64,000 bases of DNA from Gordonia hongkongensis (lineage in GTDB: Bacteria; Actinomycetota; Actinomycetes; Mycobacteriales; Mycobacteriaceae). Made by a program: the position numbers and the translations under genes. The DNA is taken from contig NZ_CP095552.1 of the NCBI RefSeq assembly GCF_023078355.1, positions 682,001-746,000 of the forward strand, in the 5' to 3' direction. How positions within the stretch are numbered: the first letter of the stretch is position 1; each line of letters starts with the position of its first letter. The notes under the pieces were generated by a model that did not search any database, had not been told where the DNA came from, and was given only the letters and a program-made list of their open reading frames with translations. This document shows, in pieces, positions 54,093 to 63,666 of this stretch.

Positions 54093-55039
54093 ATGACTCG
54101 ACCACTCACCCCGAATCCGGACTGGACGCTGGTCATGACGGGAGCCACCCGCGGGCTCGGTCTGGTCGCCGCCCGGTCCATCGTGTCGACGGACCGGTCA
54201 TGTCATCTCGTGGTACTCGCTCGCGGCGGCGGACCCGCGGGATTCGTCGACGGCTTCGGCGAGGGCGCCGGGCGCGTCATCGCCGTCGACACCGATCTCG
54301 CCGACACCGCCGGGACGATGAGGGCGGCGGCGGAGATCCGGCAGATGCTCGACGACGCGACGTTGCCGCCGCTGCGCGGGCTGGCGGGCAACGCGGGCAT
54401 CCAGTACCTCGACGACGAGCACGTCACCGCCGACGGACTGGAGGCGACCTTCGCGGTCAACGTACTCGCGAACCACCTGCTGATCGGTGAGCTCGTCCGA
54501 CATCTGACCCGTGGCTCCCGGATCACCATCACGGTGAGCGACACGCACTTCGGCGATCTCCGGCACAACCTCGGGATGGTACCCGCGCCGCGGTGGACGA
54601 GCCCGGCACGCATGTCCCGCCCGGGTGCGTTCGGGCGTTCGAGTCCGGCCGCCGGCCGCACCGCGTACTCGACCAGCAAACTGGCGGCCATCCATCTCGT
54701 CCACGAGTGGGCACGCCGGCTCCCCGACGGCGTCGAGATCGTCTCGTACCGGGTTACGTGCCCGGTACGGACCTGGCCCGGGCGGCGAGCGCACCGCAGC
54801 GTCTCGCGAACAGATGGGTCCTGCCGGGTCTGACCCTGGTCGGCCCGTTCGATCGGGTGCCGACGGCCGGTCGACGCCTCGCCGAAACGATTCTCGTTGT
54901 ACCGCAGGCGGACACCGGTGCCTACATCGATCGCGGACGGGTGTCGGAGTCATCCGCGGACAGTCGTGACCCCGATCGTGAGCGCGACCTGTGGGATCAC
55001 CTGGAGTATCTGCGCGTGGAGACGTTCCGGCGTCAGTAG
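54093..55039 (+). CDS. Short-chain dehydrogenase/reductase, frameshifted near 54750
   Basis: NAD(P)-dependent oxidoreductase. N-terminal TGATRGLGL cofactor motif, AGNAGIQ, and the catalytic YSTSK (Y-x3-K) are in the first frame. After EIVSY the family continues PGYVPGTDLARAASAPQ only in another frame, which ends at TAG 55037-55039. The sequence TCGTACCGGG would read SYNPG if four bases were restored, or SYPG with one. ATG 54093 has GGGAG before it. Substrate unknown. Controlled by the divergent TetR. The 3' end overlaps the convergent spermidine-synthase-like gene by 7 bases. Confidence 0.8.
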
Positions 55040-56640
55040 GTCGCCCACTCGCCCTGTGCGTACCGGAGAATACGCGGGTCCATGAGGGTCGACGGCGGCA
55101 GATCCAGTCGCTGCCGATCCAGTGGGAAAACCGTTGCTGCTGCCAACTGTTCAGGACTGAGGAACCGGAGGGGTCCGGGTGCCGCCACGGTCGGGGTCAC
55201 CCTGCCCCCGGCGCCGGCCAGGTGGAATCCCCAGTCGCCGAAGGCCGGTACGTCGACGTGGTACGGGGTCGGGTCCAGTCCGGCCGCGCGCATGGTCGAG
55301 GCCACGCACCAGAACGACTTCGGCGCGAAGTACGGGGACCCGGCCTGGACCACGGTGCGGCCCGCCTCGGCGAGATGCGCCCGGACCATCGCGTAGAACT
55401 CGGTGGAGTACAGCTTCGCGGTGGCCGAGTCGTCGGGGTCGGGCATGTCGACGATGATGACGTCGAACCGGCGGTCGGTGCCGCGCAGCCAGGAGAAGGC
55501 GTCGGCGGCGATCACCTCGGCTCGGGGGTCGGTCATCGATCCCCGGTTCAAGGTGGTGAGACGCTCGTCGGTCCGGGCGAGTCGGATCATCTCCGGGTCG
55601 AGTTCGACGAGCGTGACGTCGCGGGCGTCGGGGTAGGTGAGCACCTCGCGGAGCGCGAGTCCGTCACCGCCGCCGAGGATCAGCACGGAGTCGTGGTTCC
55701 CGGACATCGCCGGATGCACCAGCGTCTCGTGGTAGCGATGCTCGTCGACCGAGGAGAACTGCAGGTCGCCGTTCAGGTACAGGCGGGTGTCGGCCGTTGC
55801 GCCGAAACGGTTCTCGGTGATGACGATGTCCTGGTACGCACTACGTTCGGCGGCGACGATGGGATCGCGGTACAGCGCTTGGCGTGCGGTGATCTCGAAG
55901 CGGCCGGACAGCAGCATGCCGGCGATCAGGACGGCGACGACGGCGATGGCCGACGCGGAGAGGACACCCATCTGGGTGCGCGACAACGACTTGCGGAAGA
56001 TGACGAAGACGAGGAAGCAGCCGGCCGCGGCGTTGACCAGCCCGACCACCAGAGCACCCCGCAATTGGCCGAAGAACGGCAGCAACAGGAACGGGAAGCA
56101 CAGGCCGCCGATGAGGGCGCCGATGTAGTCGACCGCGAACATGTCGGCGACCGCCGAACCCGCCTCCTGGCGTCGAATCCGTTGCAGCAGAACCATCAGC
56201 AGCGGGATCTCGGCACCGATCAGGATGCCGAGCACGAAGGCCACCAGGACGAGGGCGGGCGTGTACAACTCCAGGTAGGCGAACGCCGCGTAGAGCGCCA
56301 TCACCGACAGTCCGCCGATGAGGGCGAGCAGCAGTTCGATGACCGCGAAGGCCGTGACCGATTGTGGCTGGAGCGGTTTCGCGGCGAGTGACCCGATGCC
56401 CATCGCGAAGACCATGACCGCGAGGACGATCGACGCCTGCGTCGCGGTGTTGCCGATCAGGAACGAGCCGAGCGAGACCAGCGCGAGCTCGTACACCAAC
56501 CCGCAGGCGGCGCAGACGAAGACGACGGCCAGCAGTCCGGCGCGGGCGAATCGCGGTCGCATCGCCAGCGCGTCCGGAACGGGTTCGGTCGTCACCGGTT
56601 CGGCGTCGGCGGCAGCGGAGTCGTGACCGGTCACGGACAA
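55033..56640 (-). CDS. Membrane spermidine-synthase-like protein
   Basis: 535 residues. Seven or so membrane helices (about 30-235) precede an aminopropyltransferase/SAM-fold domain: LILGGGDGLALREVL (nucleotide site), TLVELDPEM, ADAFSWL, DVIIVDMPDPDDSATAKLYSTEFY. The fold suits transfer of an aminopropyl or similar group, but the true reaction is unknown. The start is uncertain: TTG 56640 or GTG 56634, both without a clear ribosome site. It is the last gene of the DUF4178-DUF2617-DUF4247-DUF350 cluster. Confidence 0.85.
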   Translation of the reverse strand: MSVTGHDSAAADAEPVTTEPVPDALAMRPRFARAGLLAVVFVCAACGLVYELALVSLGSFLIGNTATQASIVLAVMVFAMGIGSLAAKPLQPQSVTAFAVIELLLALIGGLSVMALYAAFAYLELYTPALVLVAFVLGILIGAEIPLLMVLLQRIRRQEAGSAVADMFAVDYIGALIGGLCFPFLLLPFFGQLRGALVVGLVNAAAGCFLVFVIFRKSLSRTQMGVLSASAIAVVAVLIAGMLLSGRFEITARQALYRDPIVAAERSAYQDIVITENRFGATADTRLYLNGDLQFSSVDEHRYHETLVHPAMSGNHDSVLILGGGDGLALREVLTYPDARDVTLVELDPEMIRLARTDERLTTLNRGSMTDPRAEVIAADAFSWLRGTDRRFDVIIVDMPDPDDSATAKLYSTEFYAMVRAHLAEAGRTVVQAGSPYFAPKSFWCVASTMRAAGLDPTPYHVDVPAFGDWGFHLAGAGGRVTPTVAAPGPLRFLSPEQLAAATVFPLDRQRLDLPPSTLMDPRILRYAQGEWATY

Positions 56641-56662
56641 GCGGGGGAGTGCGGGAACCCGG

Positions 56663-57088
56663 TCACAGGATGGAGGCGGCCACGATGATCGACACCCCGA
56701 TGTGTGCGACGCCCTGCACCCACACCGCCGGGTGGCTCTCCGGGTGGACCAGCAACTCGCCGAGATTGCCGGGGGTCAGCAGGTCGATGACGAGGAAGGT
56801 CACCGCCATCACGACCAGGCCGATCGCCGAGTACACCGCGGTGTAGGTGAGCCCCTCGAGCAGTCGTCCCTCGCTCGCGACGATGGCGGCGGTGACGATC
56901 ACGGCGACGGCGAGCATGTTGGAACCCACCAGGATGCCGGCGTTGCGGTTGCGGTCCGTCCACAGCTGCGAACGGAGCTTCCCGGGCGTGAGCAGGTCGA
57001 GGATGCCGAACGAGATGATCATCAGGATCACGCCGACACCGGCGTAAGCGCCTGCAGCGTAGGCGTTCTCAGCGATATCAGCGAGCAT
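56663..57088 (-). CDS. DUF350 membrane protein, second copy
   Basis: 141 residues, four membrane helices with DLLTPGKLRSQLW and DLLTPGNLGELL, the DUF350 repeat signature. ATG 57088 follows GGAGAAGA. Function unknown. Paralogous to the gene at 39648 but here embedded in a conserved-looking cluster. Confidence 0.88.
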   Translation of the reverse strand: MLADIAENAYAAGAYAGVGVILMIISFGILDLLTPGKLRSQLWTDRNRNAGILVGSNMLAVAVIVTAAIVASEGRLLEGLTYTAVYSAIGLVVMAVTFLVIDLLTPGNLGELLVHPESHPAVWVQGVAHIGVSIIVAASIL

Positions 57089-57145
57089 GGTCTTCTCCGT
57101 TGATTGGTCGGACGAATTCGATGGCACGTGCCGGACGGACGACGA

Positions 57146-57679
57146 TCATTTACCGCCACCACCGCTCCCGCCGCCGCGGTTTCCGCTGCCGCTACCCGCG
57201 TAGCGGGGGGTCGGGACCCAGAACGCGCCGACGTAGGGGTGGTAGTGGTGATACCCCGACCGGTAATCCCGGCTGAGCATCACCCGGGTGGCGCCGGCCG
57301 CCAGCGGGAACAGGCCGACGAGGTAGTCGGGGTATTGGAGGAACTGCGTGCCGGCGATGTTGCCCGTGCCGGTGGCGCCGCTCCGCTGGTCGCTGGGACG
57401 TTCGGCGTCGCGGATCTCGGCCGCCACCTGCTCCGGGGTCCCGTTGGCGACATAGGCGTCGACGTCGCCCTCGTCGAGGGAGGTGTCGCGCTCGTAGTTC
57501 TGCGTGATGTAGTCGCGCGCCGACCCCCCGATGCCGCCGCCACGGGCAACTCGCGCGGTGCAAGCACCGATCAGCGCGAAGATGGTGAGCACGACGATCA
57601 CGCCGATGATGATGTTGCGGGTCTTGTTCAGACGGCGGCGCGGGTCCGGTGGGCCGCCGGGCGGTGGTTGCCCGGTCAT
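57146..57679 (-). CDS. DUF4247 protein, probable lipoprotein
   Basis: 177 residues: a Pro-rich N-terminus, one hydrophobic segment (about 22-41) ending LIGAC, which could be a lipobox, then an extracytoplasmic domain with SARDYITQNYERD and a His/Tyr-rich HHYHPYVGAFWVP patch, and a Gly/Ser tail. Unknown function. ATG 57679 overlaps the DUF2617 stop (ATGA). Confidence 0.85.
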   Translation of the reverse strand: MTGQPPPGGPPDPRRRLNKTRNIIIGVIVVLTIFALIGACTARVARGGGIGGSARDYITQNYERDTSLDEGDVDAYVANGTPEQVAAEIRDAERPSDQRSGATGTGNIAGTQFLQYPDYLVGLFPLAAGATRVMLSRDYRSGYHHYHPYVGAFWVPTPRYAGSGSGNRGGGSGGGGK

Positions 57680-58224
57680 GGGCGGGCCACCGGACCGCGG
57701 TCGATCCTGCTGGAGGTGATCACGACCTCGGCGGCCTCGGGATAGGTGTGCCAGGTGCGCCAGCTGATGGAGTCATCGGTGGACTCCGACACGATCGCGG
57801 TGACGGCGTGCGGCTCCCCCGGGAAGCGACCCATCACGCACGGATGTCCGGTGGCCAGCTGTTCGGTGACGCGAACGCTCAGCTGTTCGACGAGTGCGGC
57901 GAGCTGGTCGGGATTGACATGTTCGACACGGGAACTGAAGTAGTAACCGCTCTCCTGGAAACTCTCCGGCAGTGCCGAGGTCACCTCCGGCAGGCAGGCG
58001 ACGGTCTCGCAGATCCGCTGCACCCCGTCCTCGACGAGTACCTGATGGCTCGCGCCGAGCAGCCGCACCGACACCCTGATGCCGTCGATCTCGCGATCCT
58101 CTTGTGCCAGGGGCTCCTGCAAGGGTGCGCTCAGCGAGAAGCCGAGCTGGCTCGCGCTGGTGTCGGCGTAGGCCACCGCGAGTTGCGCGGCGGGGTCGCC
58201 GGGATGTTCGGAATTCTCGGTCAT
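57676..58224 (-). CDS. DUF2617 protein
   Basis: 182 residues, soluble, no signal. It carries ASQLGFSLSAPLQEPL, IRVSVRLLGASHQVLVE and CLMGRFPG-like (CVMGRFPGEPHAVTA) stretches typical of the family. Function unknown. Coupled to DUF4247; 59 bases behind DUF4178. Confidence 0.83.
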   Translation of the reverse strand: MTENSEHPGDPAAQLAVAYADTSASQLGFSLSAPLQEPLAQEDREIDGIRVSVRLLGASHQVLVEDGVQRICETVACLPEVTSALPESFQESGYYFSSRVEHVNPDQLAALVEQLSVRVTEQLATGHPCVMGRFPGEPHAVTAIVSESTDDSISWRTWHTYPEAAEVVITSSRIDRGPVARP

Positions 58225-58283
58225 GCGGTGTGGGGTCTCCGTGCTCAGGGCGTCGTGTGGATGGGCGGGCGTCGGGGCCGCCG

Positions 58284-58919
58284 TCAGGGTGTTTCCGGAG
58301 CCGGGTTGGTGGGGTAGATGCGGTAGTCCGCGCGGGACAACAGTTCGCCGCGGGCGCATTCCCAGCCGCTGCCGTAGTCCTCGAAGGACAGACGGTCGTC
58401 GCCGGCCTGGTAGTCGTGATAGGCCATCCGGCCCGAGGTCGCGACGCCGGTGGTCCCCGCGGAGGTGAAACGCGCCGAGCCCGCCTCCTCCGACTGGTAT
58501 CGACGCCCCTCGAGCTCCACGGTGTCGGGGCCGGGGGTGACGGCGGCACCGGGTACCTCGTGCCACAGCACGACCTCGAGGTCGGGATCGTCCTCGACCG
58601 AGACCCAGGCCTTGGACCCGACACCGGTGTCGAGGAAGTTCTCGGTCCAGGTGTAGCCGTCCTGCGTCAGGCGCAGGGTGCCCCGGACCGCGTAGGTCTG
58701 ACCGCGCAGTTCGACGAGGTCGCCGGGTTTGAGATCGCGGGGGTCGCCGTAGACGGAGTCGTCGTCAGCAGACGAGAAAGGATCGCCGGGGCGATAGGTC
58801 CGCTCACGCAGGGCGTCCTGCTCGGCCTGCCGGGCCCGCCGATTGCCCAGGAAGTTGAAGATGACGACCACCGCGATGATCGCCAGCAGCGCCACGATGA
58901 TGATCAGCAGGAATTCCAC
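58284..58919 (-). CDS. DUF4178 protein with N-terminal membrane anchor
   Basis: About 211 residues. One membrane helix at the N-terminus (VEFLLIIIVALLAIIAVVVI), a linker, and a DUF4178 beta-rich domain (LKPGDLVELRGQTYAVRGTLRLTQDGYTWTENFL). GTG 58919 is preferred because the helix begins there; the frame is open to 58994. First gene of the cluster. Confidence 0.82.
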   Translation of the reverse strand: MEFLLIIIVALLAIIAVVVIFNFLGNRRARQAEQDALRERTYRPGDPFSSADDDSVYGDPRDLKPGDLVELRGQTYAVRGTLRLTQDGYTWTENFLDTGVGSKAWVSVEDDPDLEVVLWHEVPGAAVTPGPDTVELEGRRYQSEEAGSARFTSAGTTGVATSGRMAYHDYQAGDDRLSFEDYGSGWECARGELLSRADYRIYPTNPAPETP

Positions 58920-58990
58920 GGTTGTAGACCCTAGTCGACCGGCGGCTTGCGGGACGTCGGTCGTCGGGGGTGCGAATGACCGTGACCGCC

Positions 58991-59896
58991 TCACCGCCCT
59001 CCGGCGTCGACGGCGTGCAGCTCCGCGATCACCGGGGCGAAACCCTCGAGCGCGGGTTCGAGCACGGTGAGATAGCTGATCCCGGTCCGCTCCCGGAGGT
59101 CGACGAGGCGGGCGGCGATGTCGGAGACCGATCCGATGAGCACCGACGGCAGGCCCAGGAACTCCTGAGCGCTCATCGACAGTTCGTGATTCGCGATGAG
59201 CTCGTCGGCCACCGCCGTCGGATCATCGGTCACGGTGACGATCTGTAGCAGGAGGTTCCACTCCACCTCGACGGCGCGGTCCCCGGCCGCGGCGCGTGCG
59301 AAGCCCACCCGTTCGTCGAAATCGCCGGCGGACAGCGGTTCCAGATCGCCGTCGGGTCCCGTTCGGGCCGCGGTGAACCCGACGATGTCGGCGTGTTCGG
59401 CGGCCATCGTCAGCACGCGGTCGCCGTTGCCGGCGAGCAGGAGCGGAATTCTCGGCTGCACGGGTCGGGGCTGATGATCCTCGTCGGCGAGCAGCTCTGT
59501 CACGCGGGCGGCGGTCGCCGACAGGTGATCGACGCGCCGGCCCGCGGACCGGTATTCGATCCCCGCTGCGTCGAACTCCTCCCGGGCGTAGCCGGTGCCC
59601 AGTCCGAGTTCCACGCGGCCGTCGGACAACCGGTCGACGGTGGCGGCGTCCCGGGCGAGCAGCGCGGGGTTGGTGAACGCGGCGTTGAGGACGAACGGGC
59701 CGACGCGCAGGCGTTGCGTCGCGGTGGCCGCGACGGCCAGTGCCGGCCACGGGCTCGGGATGCCCAGGTGGTCGGGGACGAGCAGGACGTCGTAGCCGAG
59801 TTCCTCGACCGATCGGGCACGCGTCTGCCACGACGACGCGGTGTCGGCCGCGAGCATGTTGACCCCGAACCTGAACTCCCTGGAGGCGAGTGACAT
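58991..59896 (-). CDS. LLM-class F420-dependent oxidoreductase
   Basis: 301 residues with the luciferase-like TIM barrel (FRFGVNMLAADTASSWQTRARSVEELGYDVLLVPDHLG; AATATQRLRVGPFVLNAAFTNPALLARDAATVDRLSDGRVELGLGTGY). It fits the TIGR03621-type subgroup of probable F420 enzymes, common in mycolata. ATG 59896 follows GAGG; the longer frame would run through the groEL control region. Substrate unknown. Confidence 0.88.
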   Translation of the reverse strand: MSLASREFRFGVNMLAADTASSWQTRARSVEELGYDVLLVPDHLGIPSPWPALAVAATATQRLRVGPFVLNAAFTNPALLARDAATVDRLSDGRVELGLGTGYAREEFDAAGIEYRSAGRRVDHLSATAARVTELLADEDHQPRPVQPRIPLLLAGNGDRVLTMAAEHADIVGFTAARTGPDGDLEPLSAGDFDERVGFARAAAGDRAVEVEWNLLLQIVTVTDDPTAVADELIANHELSMSAQEFLGLPSVLIGSVSDIAARLVDLRERTGISYLTVLEPALEGFAPVIAELHAVDAGGR

Positions 59897-59959
59897 GTCC
59901 TCAACGTAGTCAGCGTCGCGGCGGCCGACCACGCAGCCGACCGGGACACCTGATCCAGC

Positions 59960-59986
59960 CTTGCACTCGCACTGGTCGAGTGCTAA
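59960..59986. promoter_or_regulatory. CIRCE element 1 upstream of groEL
   Basis: CTTGCACTC-N9-GAGTGCTAA matches the HrcA operator TTAGCACTC-N9-GAGTGCTAA with two changes in the left arm. Confidence 0.88.
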
Positions 59987-59994
59987 AAACGAGG

Positions 59995-60021
59995 TTGGCA
60001 CTCGCGAGCTGTGAGTGCCAG
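59995..60021. promoter_or_regulatory. CIRCE element 2 upstream of groEL
   Basis: TTGGCACTC-N9-GAGTGCCAG is a second HrcA operator with one change in the left arm and two in the right, 35 bases after the first. Together they place groEL under HrcA heat-shock control. Confidence 0.85.
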
Positions 60022-60050
60022 GTCGGGACGGTGAGGCCGGTACCGAATGA

Positions 60051-61754
<1,704 letters not shown>

Positions 61755-61794
61755 TCTCCTGATCAGATCCCTGCGTCCACTCACGCAGCACCAA

Positions 61795-61832
61795 CCGAAG
61801 GCCGGTCACCCAAGCGGGTGGCCGGCCTTCGG
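61795..61832. terminator. Bidirectional terminator behind groEL
   Basis: Arms 61795-61811 and 61816-61832 form a 17-bp GC-rich stem with one mismatch (a G-U pair in one RNA strand) and a 4-base loop. It overlaps the last codons of the convergent glyoxalase gene and probably serves both transcripts. Confidence 0.75.
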
Positions 61833-62207
61833 CGTTCCGAGCACGGCTTCGGCGACTTCCTGCGACCACTGGACATACTCGAGGACCGCACCGTCGGGAT
61901 GGCGAAGGTAGGCGAATCGTCCAGTCGCGCTCTCGGATTCGCCGATGACCTCGGCGGCGGCTCCGCCGCTGACCTGCGAGATCAAGGCGTCGAGATCGTC
62001 GACGATGACCGGTCCGACGGTCGACCGGTAGGCCTCGACGTCGTCGTCGGCTCCCGCGATGAGGAGGAAGTCGCCGACGGCGGCGAGTTCGGCCCTCTCG
62101 AAAGCGAATCGGAGATCGGCCGATGCACCGACGATCGTCTCGTACAGCGGAAGCGACTCGTCGAGGTCGGCGACGAATATCCTGGCGTAGGTCTTCAGCA
62201 CTCGCAT
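61806..62207 (-). CDS. Glyoxalase/bleomycin-resistance-fold protein
   Basis: About 133 residues of the VOC superfamily (RVLKTYARIFVADLDESLPLYETIVG ... GRFAYLRHPDGAVLEYVQWS). Metal ligands cannot be fixed by eye, and the function is unknown. ATG 62207 or GTG 62216. Divergent from an HxlR regulator only 26 bases away, which may control it. Confidence 0.82.
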   Translation of the reverse strand: MRVLKTYARIFVADLDESLPLYETIVGASADLRFAFERAELAAVGDFLLIAGADDDVEAYRSTVGPVIVDDLDALISQVSGGAAAEVIGESESATGRFAYLRHPDGAVLEYVQWSQEVAEAVLGTPKAGHPLG

Positions 62208-62233
62208 CGACCCCACGCTAGGAGCGCAGGCGG

Positions 62234-62632
62234 ATGAGCGGCAGTACGCACTTCGAGGTGAGCGGGGACGCCGCGCCGTCGTCCGAGGCCGAAGAGCGCG
62301 CCCGGCACCTCGCGCGGTCGGTGTTCACCGTCGTGTCGACGAAATGGGGTCTGACCGTCCTCGAGGAGATCCGGCAGCGACCCCGCCGGTTTCGTGAGTT
62401 GAAGCGATCGATCGGGACGATCAGCGACAAGGTGCTCACCCAGACGCTGCGCGATCTCGAGGCGCACGGCCTGATCCATCGGCACGACCATCGCAGCGCG
62501 AATCCGCGGGTGGACTACACCCTGACGGACGCCGGCCGCGACCTCGTCTCGACGGTCCACGGCCTGTGCGACTGGTCGCGAACGCATCTCGACGACCTGC
62601 TCGACGCGCCTGGGGCGGCTGATCGGGTCTGA
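62234..62632 (+). CDS. HxlR-family winged-helix regulator
   Basis: 132 residues. KWGLTVLEEIRQRPRRFRELKRSIGTISDKVLTQTLRDLEAHGLIHRHDHRSANPRVDYTLTDAGRDL is the complete HxlR domain. The conserved N-terminal Cys of redox-sensing HypR-type members is not present. Likely regulates the divergent glyoxalase-fold gene. Confidence 0.88.
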   Translation: MSGSTHFEVSGDAAPSSEAEERARHLARSVFTVVSTKWGLTVLEEIRQRPRRFRELKRSIGTISDKVLTQTLRDLEAHGLIHRHDHRSANPRVDYTLTDAGRDLVSTVHGLCDWSRTHLDDLLDAPGAADRV

Positions 62633-62677
62633 CGCACTCCCGGGAACGTTCTCGATCCGCGAGGTGTTGAGAGGGCA

Positions 62678-63337
62678 ATGAGCGCTCCCATCACCGTCGA
62701 CATCTGGTCCGACATCGCCTGCCCCTGGTGCTACATCGGCAAACGCAAGTTCGAGGCGGGCCTCGCCGAGTTCGACGGACGCGACGACGTCGAGGTGACC
62801 TACCACAGCTTCGAGCTCGCACCGGATACGCCGGTCGACTTCGACGGTTCAGAGGTCGACTTCCTCGTCCGGCACAAGGGCATGCCGGCCGATCAGGTCC
62901 GGGGGATGCTCGACCAGGTCCGCGGGATCGCCGCCGAGGTCGGTCTCGACTACGACTTCGACCGGCTGCAGCACACCAAGACCCTGAAAGCGCATGAGGC
63001 CCTGCACTTCGCGAAAGCGCATGGCCGACAGGCGGATCTGGCCGAGCGTCTGTTCCAGGCGTACTTCGAGCAGGGGCGCCACGTCGGCCGCGCCGACGAA
63101 CTCGCCGATCTGGCGGCCGATGTCGGTCTCGATCGCGACGCCGTGCTGGCCGCGCTCGAGTCGGGCGAGTACGCCGCGGCCGTCGAAGCCGACATCGATC
63201 AAGCCCGTGCATACGGGATCAGCGGGGTTCCCTTCTTCGTGATCAACGGCAAGTACGGCATCTCCGGAGCCCAGGCGCCGGAAACCTTCGCGCAGGCCCT
63301 CGACAAGGTCCGCGCCGAGGAGCCCGATCGTGTCTGA
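62678..63337 (+). CDS. FrnE/DsbA-like oxidoreductase
   Basis: 219 residues. Thioredoxin fold with CPWC at residues 15-18 (SDIACPWCYIGKRKFE) and the cis-Pro loop GVPFFVINGKYGISGAQ. No signal peptide, so cytoplasmic, as for other FrnE-type proteins. ATG 62678 follows GAGAGGG. It overlaps a tiny Cys-containing ORF at the 3' end. Confidence 0.92.
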   Translation: MSAPITVDIWSDIACPWCYIGKRKFEAGLAEFDGRDDVEVTYHSFELAPDTPVDFDGSEVDFLVRHKGMPADQVRGMLDQVRGIAAEVGLDYDFDRLQHTKTLKAHEALHFAKAHGRQADLAERLFQAYFEQGRHVGRADELADLAADVGLDRDAVLAALESGEYAAAVEADIDQARAYGISGVPFFVINGKYGISGAQAPETFAQALDKVRAEEPDRV

Positions 63338-63449
63338 CCCGGTGGTGCCCTTCGAGATGATCGGCGACGACGACGCGGCGGTCTGCGTCGACGGCGTGTG
63401 TGCGGTGCCGGAGGTCGGGACCGACGCGTCGGACTCCGCATCCGACTGA
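63330..63449 (+). CDS. Candidate 39-residue protein with CVDGVC motif
   Basis: GTG 63330 starts inside the last codons of the FrnE gene (8-base overlap) and runs to TGA 63449. The product is acidic (VSDPVVPFEMIGDDDAAVCV...) with two cysteines in CVDGVC and an Asp/Ser tail. I recall similar short hypothetical proteins in other mycolata but cannot confirm this. Coupling to a thiol-disulfide oxidoreductase suggests a redox partner or substrate; this is speculative. The following 63450-63666 shows no gene. Confidence 0.5.
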   Translation: MSDPVVPFEMIGDDDAAVCVDGVCAVPEVGTDASDSASD

Positions 63450-63666
63450 GCCCCGAAGTCCGCGCGTCGATCACCTCTTCGAGGTCACCCGCGGGCTTCG
63501 GCTGACGCTGCGCGGCAGTAGGTCGCACCCGCCGCTGGTTGAGCCGGTCCGGGTGTGACGCCGGGGCCGGGATCGCCGATCTTCGGTAGCAGCTGACAAC
63601 TCTGAGTTCGGCGCCGCGCGGCTCCGCCGGGTGTGAGCGCCCGTCCGAAGTGGGTATGCGAGCGCC

